Notes under the pieces: generated by a model | Seen by the model: the letters and a program-made list of their open reading frames with translations, nothing else | Database searches by the model: none | Told to the model about the DNA's origin: nothing | Program-made: the position numbers and the translations under genes | Part shown: one piece after another, positions 7,186-13,667 of the stretch | How positions within the stretch are numbered: position 1 is the first letter of the stretch | Layout of the letters: each line of letters starts with the position of its first letter | Assembly: GCA_020025015.1 (NCBI GenBank) | Contig: JAHHSV010000011.1 | Span: 1 to 35,567 of the forward strand | Origin: Anaeroplasmataceae bacterium | Lineage (GTDB): Bacteria; Bacillota_I; Bacilli_A; Acholeplasmatales; Anaeroplasmataceae | Reading direction: 5' to 3' | Length of the DNA stretch: 35,567 bases

Positions 7186-8594
7186 TGGAATATGGAAAAA
7201 TTGAAGCAGTTAAAGGCCCAGTTGTTGATGTTAAATTTGAAGGAGAATTACCTAAAATTAATACAGCATTAAAGGTTAAGGTAGCTGCAGAGGATAACAA
7301 TAATATTCCTATTGATTTAGTTTTAGAGGTTGCCTTACACGTAGGTAACCATACTGTAAGATGTATTGCCCTAGATTCAACTGATGGTTTAGTTCGTAAC
7401 ATGGATGTTATTAACACTAATGCTCCCGTAAGTGTACCAGTAGGTAAGGAAACATTAGGTCGTTTATTTAATGTACTTGGTGATACTATTGATGGTAAGG
7501 AGCCAATGGGTGAGGTTAGACGTGACCCAATTCATAGAGAAGCTCCTAAGCTTGAAAATTTAAACTCTAAGGTTGAGGTTCTAGAGACTGGTATCAAGGT
7601 CGTTGACCTTTTAGCACCTTATATTAAGGGTGGTAAGATTGGTCTATTCGGTGGTGCTGGTGTAGGTAAGACAGTTTTAATTCAAGAGTTGATTCACAAT
7701 ATCGCTGAAGAACACGGTGGTATTTCTGTATTTACAGGTGTTGGTGAAAGAACTAGAGAGGGTAACGATTTATATCGTGAAATGGAGCAAAGTGGCGTTA
7801 TTAATAAAACAGCCATGGTCTTTGGTCAAATGAATGAACCACCAGGAGCACGTATGCGTGTTGCCTTAACTGGTTTAACAATGGCTGAATACTTTAGAGA
7901 TGATTTAAATCAAGATGTATTATTATTTATTGATAATATTTTCCGTTTCACACAGGCAGGTAGTGAGGTTTCAGCCTTACTAGGTCGTATGCCTTCAGCT
8001 GTAGGCTATCAGCCTACATTAGCCTCAGAAATGGGTAAATTACAGGAAAGAATCACTTCAACAAAGAATGGCTCTATTACATCTATTCAAGCAATATATG
8101 TTCCTGCTGATGACTATACTGACCCAGCTCCTGCTACAACATTTACGCACTTAGATGCTACAACTAACCTTTCGCGTAAGCTAACTGAGGAAGGTATTTA
8201 TCCAGCCGTTGATCCACTTGCTTCAACTTCTCGTGCTTTAACTCCAGAAATAGTTGGCCAGGAGCATTATGAGGTTGCCCGTAGAGTTCAAGAATTAATT
8301 CAACGCTATAATGAATTACTAGATATCATTGCCATTTTAGGTATGGATGAGCTAAGTGAAGAGGATAAGCTAGTCGTTGTTAGAGCACGTCGTGTAAAAT
8401 TATTCTTATCCCAAAATATGTTCATTGGTGGTCAGTTTACCGGTATTCCTGGAAGCTACGTACCATTAGCTGAAACAATTAGAGGCTTTAAGGAGATTTT
8501 AGATGGTAAGCATGATGATGTACCAGAAGAAGCTTTCCGTTTAGTTGGTACAATTGATGACGTTTTGAAAAAAGCAGAGGAACTTAAAAAATGA
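7185..8594 (+). CDS. atpD: F-type ATP synthase subunit beta
   Basis: Catalytic subunit of F1. The 469-aa protein has the Walker A loop G-G-A-G-V-G-K-T at residues 156-163, the catalytic G-E-R-T-R-E-G segment at 187-193, and the D-E-L-S-E-E-D-K switch motif in the C-terminal domain. GGAGG precedes ATG 7185. The stop is TGA in the ATGA overlap with atpC, one of only two TGA stops in the window. An in-frame TAA lies two codons further on. Confidence 0.98.
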   Translation: MEYGKIEAVKGPVVDVKFEGELPKINTALKVKVAAEDNNNIPIDLVLEVALHVGNHTVRCIALDSTDGLVRNMDVINTNAPVSVPVGKETLGRLFNVLGDTIDGKEPMGEVRRDPIHREAPKLENLNSKVEVLETGIKVVDLLAPYIKGGKIGLFGGAGVGKTVLIQELIHNIAEEHGGISVFTGVGERTREGNDLYREMEQSGVINKTAMVFGQMNEPPGARMRVALTGLTMAEYFRDDLNQDVLLFIDNIFRFTQAGSEVSALLGRMPSAVGYQPTLASEMGKLQERITSTKNGSITSIQAIYVPADDYTDPAPATTFTHLDATTNLSRKLTEEGIYPAVDPLASTSRALTPEIVGQEHYEVARRVQELIQRYNELLDIIAILGMDELSEEDKLVVVRARRVKLFLSQNMFIGGQFTGIPGSYVPLAETIRGFKEILDGKHDDVPEEAFRLVGTIDDVLKKAEELKK

Positions 8595-9001
8595 AAGTAA
8601 TAGTCAAAACTCACTCTGGTATGGTTAAGTCTGATAATATTAGCTATAAGGATGATGTTGATTCAGTAACTGTTTCAACTGAAAAAACAGGTGAATTTGG
8701 TATACTAGATAATTTTATTCCAACTATTTGTGTCATTGAAAATGGCTATATCTATATTAAAAGAAATAATGAGGATGCTTACATTGTTATTTCTAATGGT
8801 ATCCTTGAATTTAAGGATAAGGTCTTAACTATCGTATGTCGTGAGGCCCATGTTGGTAAAACAAAGGATAGAGCAAAGGAACTTATGGATGAATTTAGAG
8901 CGAAGCGTCTAGATGATAATCGTAAAAAGTTAGTTGACTATCAAAAGCTTGAAAATGAGCTTAAAAAAAGCATAAAAAAAACTGGCGCAGGCCAGCTATA
9001 A
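8591..9001 (+). CDS. atpC: F-type ATP synthase subunit epsilon
   Basis: Rotor foot and regulatory subunit of F1. The 136-aa protein has the N-terminal beta-sandwich with G-E-F-G-I-L-D-N-F-I-P (a variant of GxxGILPxHxP) and a C-terminal two-helix domain rich in Lys, Arg and Glu. The start is in the ATGA overlap with atpD. Its last codons double as the terminator of the opposing yigZ-like gene, whose stop codon overlaps by 6 bp. The lysine-rich C-terminus therefore partly reflects the A-run that becomes the terminator's T-run on the other strand. Confidence 0.95.
   Translation: MKVIVKTHSGMVKSDNISYKDDVDSVTVSTEKTGEFGILDNFIPTICVIENGYIYIKRNNEDAYIVISNGILEFKDKVLTIVCREAHVGKTKDRAKELMDEFRAKRLDDNRKKLVDYQKLENELKKSIKKTGAGQL
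8974..8995 (-). terminator. Terminator of the yigZ-like gene, inside atpC
   Basis: Read on the minus strand, CTGGC (8995-8991), a 4-base loop and GCCAG (8986-8982) form a GC-rich 5-bp stem followed by eight T (opposite A 8974-8981). It begins on the base after the yigZ-like stop codon and lies wholly within the atpC coding sequence. Confidence 0.8.
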
Positions 9002-9607
9002 GCGAACAAGTTTAGATTCTTCTCTAAACTCTAGTTCTAAATTAGTAACTCTTAAAAGACTTTCTAAATCTTTTAAGAGTTTTTCTTTATCCTTGGCTTC
9101 AATATTAATAGTAACAATAACATTGCTTAAAAATAAGGTTTCACTAATAGTTATGTAATTAAAGCTTGTAATTTGGTTATATTCCTTATAATCTAAAGGT
9201 ACTGAACAAACTAAAAGCTCCTTTTTAATAAGTGGCTTAACTAAATTTATGCAGCTACTAGTTGAGTCACTATAGGCTCTAATTAAACCACCTGCTCCAA
9301 GTAAAATACCGCCAAAATAGCGTGTAACTATGGCAAGTATGTTAGTATACTCGCTTTTCTTTAAAGCATCTAATATCGGAGCACCGGCTGTCTTAGAGGG
9401 CTCGCCATCATCACTACACTTTTGAATATCCATTTTATCACCTAAAATATAGGCATAGCAATTATGAGTAGCATCATAATATTTTTTGCGATACATTTGC
9501 AAGCTTTCGTTTACCTCATCAATAGAAGTAACAGGTATTAAGTGGCAAATAAAAACTGATTTATTTATAATTATTTTTGATTCATAAGTTTGATCGATAT
9601 AATACAT
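8996..9607 (-). CDS. YigZ/IMPACT family protein (UPF0029)
   Basis: A 203-aa protein with the two family signatures: D-D-G-E-P-S-K-T-A-G-A-P-I-L at residues 66-79 and V-T-R-Y-F-G-G-I-L-L-G-A-G-G-L-I-R-A-Y near 94-112. The C-terminal ferredoxin-like domain (about 135-200) is also present. Bacterial YigZ and eukaryotic IMPACT share this fold. The eukaryotic protein affects translation control through GCN1; the bacterial function is not settled. ATG at 9607 has the Shine-Dalgarno GGTGAT seven bases before it. The gene is convergent with the atp operon, and its 3' end holds that operon's terminator. Confidence 0.93.
   Translation of the reverse strand: MYYIDQTYESKIIINKSVFICHLIPVTSIDEVNESLQMYRKKYYDATHNCYAYILGDKMDIQKCSDDGEPSKTAGAPILDALKKSEYTNILAIVTRYFGGILLGAGGLIRAYSDSTSSCINLVKPLIKKELLVCSVPLDYKEYNQITSFNYITISETLFLSNVIVTINIEAKDKEKLLKDLESLLRVTNLELEFREESKLVRL
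9048..9087 (+). terminator. Terminator of the atp operon, inside the yigZ-like gene
   Basis: ACTCTTAAAAGA (9048-9059) pairs perfectly with TCTTTTAAGAGT (9069-9080), 12 bp, around a 9-base loop; TTTTCTTT follows. On the opposite strand this codes part of the C-terminal domain of the YigZ-like protein (L-L-K-D-L-E-S-L-L). Confidence 0.8.
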
Positions 9608-9623
9608 ATAATCACCAATGAAA

Positions 9624-9629
9624 ATTATA
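9624..9629 (-). promoter_or_regulatory. -10 box for the yigZ-like gene
   Basis: The minus strand reads TATAAT 17 bases before the ATG at 9607. No convincing -35 box is visible. The 117-bp gap 9608-9724 otherwise holds only this and the divergent cca promoter. Confidence 0.45.
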
Positions 9630-9699
9630 GCATTTATTTAATAATAAGGCTATAAAAATGATAAAAACAGCATTTATTAACAAAAAAATCACTAAAATA

Positions 9700-9708
9700 T
9701 GATATAAT
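9700..9708 (+). promoter_or_regulatory. Extended -10 promoter of the cca operon
   Basis: TG-A-TATAAT (9700-9708) lies 17 bases before ATG 9725, with no good -35. The predicted transcript start falls at the Shine-Dalgarno GGTGG (9714-9718), so the leader would be only about 10 bases. Confidence 0.55.
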
Positions 9709-9724
9709 TAGTTGGTGGTAATTT

Positions 9725-10612
9725 ATGGATAAGCTTAATATTGCATTGAATTTTTTAGAAGAAGTTAATAAATTAGGCTATGAAGCATATCTTATTGGCG
9801 GTTCAACTAGAGATCATTTATTAGGTAGACCAATTAATGATATCGATATTACTACTAATATGCCAATTTTAAAGGTGAATGAAATATTTGGAAGAGATTA
9901 TAAGCTTACTAATCGCTTTTTAGGAACTAAAATTACTTATGCAGGAATTGAGTTAGAAATAACTGCTTTTCGTCGTGAATTAAGCTACAAGGATCATAGG
10001 CATCCAGTTGTAGTTTTAGCTAATAGCTTAAAGGAAGATTTGGCTAGAAGAGATTTTACAATTAATGCCATCGCCATGGATAGGAATAAGCGTATTTATG
10101 ATAAATACCATGGAATAAATGATTTAAGTGCTAAAGTAATTAAAACGATTGGTAGACCAACTAGACGCTTTAATGAGGATGCTTTAAGAATTTTAAGGGC
10201 ATGTTATTTTAGCATAAAGCTTGATTTTAGAATTGAGCCTAAAACGATGGCAGGCATTAGAAAAAAGCTTCATTTACTAAAGAATTTGCAGACTTTAACT
10301 ATATTAACAGAGCTTATAAAAATATTTAAGCTTAAAAATAAGGAAATGTTTAGGCTTTTTAAAAGAATAAAGCTAACTAAGCATTTACCATATTTGAAGA
10401 CTCTTTTCTATAACCTAGAAAAAAATAACTATTATCCTGAAAGCTTAGTTGAGCTTATTTATTTAATATCTTATTTTAATGGATCTTTATTAGATGTTAA
10501 TATAAAAAAGGAATATAAAAGAAGAATAACGAAGGCTCTAGCTTTAAAAAAAACTAGCTATTCCTTTGCTGAAATATTAAGATTGCTAGAAAAAGGTGAA
10601 GTTGATGTTTAG
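9725..10612 (+). CDS. cca: tRNA nucleotidyltransferase (CCA-adding/poly(A) polymerase family), short form
   Basis: Adds or repairs the 3'-CCA end of tRNA using CTP and ATP. Class II nucleotidyltransferase signatures are clear: L-I-G-G-S-T-R-D at residues 23-30, the metal-binding D-I-D at 39-41, R-R-D-F-T-I-N-A at 108-115 and R-F-N-E-D-A-L-R-I-L-R-A at 148-159. At 295 aa it is about 100 residues shorter than typical Bacillus enzymes (around 400), with a reduced C-terminal tRNA-binding part and no HD domain. A CC- or A-adding specialist cannot be excluded. It overlaps the pullulanase by 8 bp, so the genes are co-transcribed. Confidence 0.87.
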   Translation: MDKLNIALNFLEEVNKLGYEAYLIGGSTRDHLLGRPINDIDITTNMPILKVNEIFGRDYKLTNRFLGTKITYAGIELEITAFRRELSYKDHRHPVVVLANSLKEDLARRDFTINAIAMDRNKRIYDKYHGINDLSAKVIKTIGRPTRRFNEDALRILRACYFSIKLDFRIEPKTMAGIRKKLHLLKNLQTLTILTELIKIFKLKNKEMFRLFKRIKLTKHLPYLKTLFYNLEKNNYYPESLVELIYLISYFNGSLLDVNIKKEYKRRITKALALKKTSYSFAEILRLLEKGEVDV

Positions 10613-12671
10613 CGCATTTTTAGATGCCATAGATGTAATTACATTACTGGTTGGTAAAACAGAAAAAACAGAAGATAATTTTCTATTAAGCTATATGAAT
10701 AAACCCTATAATTTAGAGGTTTTGAATGTTTCTGAGGAACATGAATGGTTTAAAATAACCTTAAAGAATCCTATAATATTAAATATGAACATTAAATCAT
10801 ATGTTATAAATGGGAATAATAGATGTGTTATTAATTCTGGAAGCTTTGTAAGAGATCCTCGCTTTGATGAGCATTATAGCTATTCAGGACCATTAGGTGT
10901 AGAGTATCACAAGGAGTATTCTATTTTTAGAATCTGGTCTCCAGTTGCTAAGGATATTGTATTAGAGCTTACGTTAGCTAATGGAAATCTTATCACACCT
11001 CATTTAATCTCAAAGGAACTAGGCTTATGGGAGCTTAAGGTTGACGGTGACCTAGAAAAAGCTAAGTATCGCTATCGTGTGTTAGTTTTCCTTGAGTATC
11101 AAATATGTAATGATCCTTATGGAATTTCTAGTAATGCCAATGCGAATTTTAATTATGTGGTGGATGAAAATAAATTTAGAAAATTTAATTACTCAAAGCC
11201 TTATTTTAGTGGTAGATATACTGATGCAATAATTTATGAGGCGTCAGTGAGAGATTTGACATCTAAATTAGATGTACCTAATAAAATGCAGTTTAAGGCT
11301 TTAACACAAAAATTAATTTCACCTCATGGTCATAGTGCAGGTTTAGATTATATGGCTGCTTTAGGCATAACTCACCTACAGCTATTACCTGTTTTTGATT
11401 TTTATGGAATAAGTGATAAGAATCCAAGCCGTTACTATAATTGGGGCTATAATCCTATTCAATATTTTGTTCCTAAGGGTGCTTATTCAAGTAATCCTGA
11501 TGATCCTTATGCGAGAATAAATGAATTGATTGAATTAATTGATTATTGTCATGCCTACGGTATTTTAGTCAATATGGATGTTGTTTTTAACCATGTTAAT
11601 AATATGCAAAAATTCCCTTTTGATATTTTATGCCCAGGCTATTATTATAGAATGGACCATGGTTATCCTACAAATGTATCAGGCTGTGGCAATGATTTGG
11701 CTACTGAGCGTTTTATGACAAGTAGATTTATAGTAGATAATCTTTTGTATTTTCAAAGGACTTATCATATAAGTGGTTTTAGATTTGATTTGATGGGGCT
11801 TTTAGATATTGATACTTTACAAGCTGTTAGCGAAAAATTAAGAGCTAATGATCCTAATGTGATGCTTTATGGTGAGGGTTGGGATATGCCTAATACCCTA
11901 GATACGGCTAAAAGACCAACATATTTAAATTATGCTAAAATACCTGATTATGCCTTCTTTAATGACCAATATCGCGATTTTATGAAGGGAAATCAGTGGG
12001 ATAAGACAAACGGCTTTTTATTTAATGAAACAGGTTCGCTATATGACTTTTATCATTTGATTACAGGCTCATGCCTTGATAATTTTAGATTTAATAAGCC
12101 TAGCCAATCAATTAATTATATTGAGTGTCATGATAATTATACCTTATATGATTTTATAAGAGTTAGTAATAAAAAAGCTAAGGAAAGAGATGTTTATAGC
12201 GCCTGCAAGCTAGGACTTGCTATAACTATTCTTTCAATTGGTATTCCTTTTTTACATTGTGGCCAAGAGTTTATGCGTAGTAAGGCTGGAGTAGAAAATT
12301 CATATAACGCAGGAGATTTAGTAAATGGTATTGATTGGGAAAAAAAGGATACATATCGCAATTTAGTTCAAACCACTAGAGATTTAATAAGAATAAGAAA
12401 AACATACAAGATTTTTTGTTCGAATGATCCTGAGGAAATTAGTAAAAGCATTAAATATATGCCTAATTATTCTAGTGATAATATTACTATATTTAGAGTT
12501 ATGGATGGAGAAACTGAATTATATTTAATTGTAAAGGATAAAAAGGGTCGTTTTGAGATTAAACTACAAAATTACACCTTAATATTTGACGGAAGTAAAA
12601 TATGTAATATTGAGGGTAAGAAAATTGTAGTTAGAGATAAAGGAATTTATTTATTAAGAAGGGATGGTTAG
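10605..12671 (+). CDS. pulA: Type I pullulanase (intracellular debranching enzyme)
   Basis: Hydrolyses alpha-1,6 branches in pullulan, glycogen and branched maltodextrins. The 688-aa protein has an N-terminal region and CBM48-like domain (S-F-V-R-D-P-R-F-D-E then F-R-I-W-S-P-V-A-K) and a GH13 barrel. Family motifs, numbered from ATG 10605, are Y-N-W-G-Y-N-P (278-284), V-V-F-N-H-V (326-331), G-F-R-F-D-L-M-G with nucleophile Asp395, Y-G-E-G-W-D with acid/base Glu424, and H-D-N with Asp510. There is no signal peptide, so it acts inside the cell. ATG 10605 is chosen over GTG 10596 because AGGTGA lies five bases upstream. It overlaps cca by 8 bp and the exonuclease gene by 8 bp. Confidence 0.93.
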   Translation: MFSAFLDAIDVITLLVGKTEKTEDNFLLSYMNKPYNLEVLNVSEEHEWFKITLKNPIILNMNIKSYVINGNNRCVINSGSFVRDPRFDEHYSYSGPLGVEYHKEYSIFRIWSPVAKDIVLELTLANGNLITPHLISKELGLWELKVDGDLEKAKYRYRVLVFLEYQICNDPYGISSNANANFNYVVDENKFRKFNYSKPYFSGRYTDAIIYEASVRDLTSKLDVPNKMQFKALTQKLISPHGHSAGLDYMAALGITHLQLLPVFDFYGISDKNPSRYYNWGYNPIQYFVPKGAYSSNPDDPYARINELIELIDYCHAYGILVNMDVVFNHVNNMQKFPFDILCPGYYYRMDHGYPTNVSGCGNDLATERFMTSRFIVDNLLYFQRTYHISGFRFDLMGLLDIDTLQAVSEKLRANDPNVMLYGEGWDMPNTLDTAKRPTYLNYAKIPDYAFFNDQYRDFMKGNQWDKTNGFLFNETGSLYDFYHLITGSCLDNFRFNKPSQSINYIECHDNYTLYDFIRVSNKKAKERDVYSACKLGLAITILSIGIPFLHCGQEFMRSKAGVENSYNAGDLVNGIDWEKKDTYRNLVQTTRDLIRIRKTYKIFCSNDPEEISKSIKYMPNYSSDNITIFRVMDGETELYLIVKDKKGRFEIKLQNYTLIFDGSKICNIEGKKIVVRDKGIYLLRRDG

Positions 12672-13569
12672 GATAATGTATATATATGGTGTCATTACGA
12701 CAAATAACAGCAATGATGATAATATAAATTTAGTTGTCAAAGATAAGAATAATGAGATTTTTAATATTAAAACAACTAAAGAAATAAGCGAAAGCTTACT
12801 AAGAAATCATGTCTATCGTTTTGAGGTTGAAGAGCATGGTGGTCAACGTATCTCTTATCACTTAATAGACTTTCTTGATGTATCAAAGATAGACTCTGCT
12901 TTACGGGAAGAAATTTTAAGAGGCTTTATGCCACATAAGGAAAGAGTATTTGCAGAAAATGATAAGCTAATAACAGAATATATTAGTAAGATTGATAATA
13001 AAATCTTAAAAGAATTAACTATTAAGCTATATAATGACCATAAGGTTGATTTATTAACCTATCCAGGAGGCGTAAGAATTCATCACGCTTATCTAGGTGG
13101 CTTAAGTCAGCACCTACTTGGTATGCTAAAGCTTGCTGATAGCTTTTTAGAAAATTATCCTTTTTTAGATAAGAATTATTTATATTCAGGAATAATTTTG
13201 CATGATTTAGGTAAGGTTTATGAGTATAGTGATGTTCAAAATCCTTATTATGATGTTCCAGGGCAAATGCTAGGACACCTAGTAATAGGTGCTATTGAGG
13301 TCAGTAAGGCAGCTTTAGAATTAGGCTATGATAAGAGTGAAGAGGCCTTAATACTTGAACATATCCTTATTTCACATCATGGTCAGCTTCAGTTTGGTTC
13401 ATGCAAGCGTCCAATAACAGCTGAAGCTTTAATCATTTGGTATATTGATACAATTGATTCAAAGTTCTCAGTTTTAGAAGAAGAATTAGCTAAAACTAAG
13501 CCAGGTGAGTTCACTGAAACTATTCCAGTTTTAGATAAGACAAAGATGTATAAGCCAATAAATAAGTAA
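12664..13569 (+). CDS. yhaM: YhaM-type 3'-5' exoribonuclease (OB-fold plus HD domain)
   Basis: A cytosolic nuclease family that trims RNA (and some DNA) from the 3' end. The 301-aa protein has an N-terminal region of about 75 residues resembling the OB-fold part and an HD domain: H-H-A-Y-L-G-G-L-S-Q-H at 140-150, L-H-D-L-G-K at 179-184 with the His-Asp pair, later I-S-H-H-G and Y-I-D-T-I-D. This order matches YhaM/CBF1 rather than generic HD phosphohydrolases. The start is uncertain: ATG 12664 overlaps pulA by 8 bp but AAGAAGGG touches it directly; ATG 12676 (M-Y-I-Y-G-V) is the alternative. It is last in the cca-pulA-yhaM unit. Confidence 0.85.
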   Translation: MVRIMYIYGVITTNNSNDDNINLVVKDKNNEIFNIKTTKEISESLLRNHVYRFEVEEHGGQRISYHLIDFLDVSKIDSALREEILRGFMPHKERVFAENDKLITEYISKIDNKILKELTIKLYNDHKVDLLTYPGGVRIHHAYLGGLSQHLLGMLKLADSFLENYPFLDKNYLYSGIILHDLGKVYEYSDVQNPYYDVPGQMLGHLVIGAIEVSKAALELGYDKSEEALILEHILISHHGQLQFGSCKRPITAEALIIWYIDTIDSKFSVLEEELAKTKPGEFTETIPVLDKTKMYKPINK

Positions 13570-13572
13570 ATT

Positions 13573-13619
13573 AAAAGAGTTCAATTTAGGTTAATCCCCT
13601 AAATATGAACTCTTTTTTG
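13573..13619 (+). terminator. Terminator after yhaM
   Basis: AAAAGAGTTCA plus ATTTAGG (13573-13590) pairs with CCTAAAT, a bulged A, and TGAACTCTTTT (13598-13616) around a 7-base loop, an 18-bp stem followed by more T. The A-rich left flank means it might also act on the minus strand. Confidence 0.9.
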
Positions 13620-13637
13620 TTTGTTTTATGCAAAAGA

Positions 13638-13660
13638 AAAGGATGCACTAAGCATCCTTT
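13638..13660 (-). terminator. Terminator of the lipoprotein operon
   Basis: On the minus strand AAAGGATGC (13660-13652), a 5-base loop and GCATCCTTT (13646-13638) form a 9-bp stem followed by TCTTTTG. It lies eight bases beyond the stop of the 928-aa lipoprotein gene. Confidence 0.85.
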
Positions 13661-13667
13661 AATTTAT

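Noticed and set aside
7163..7417. Minus-strand frame inside atpD
   Set aside because: Shadow of a strongly conserved gene on the other strand.
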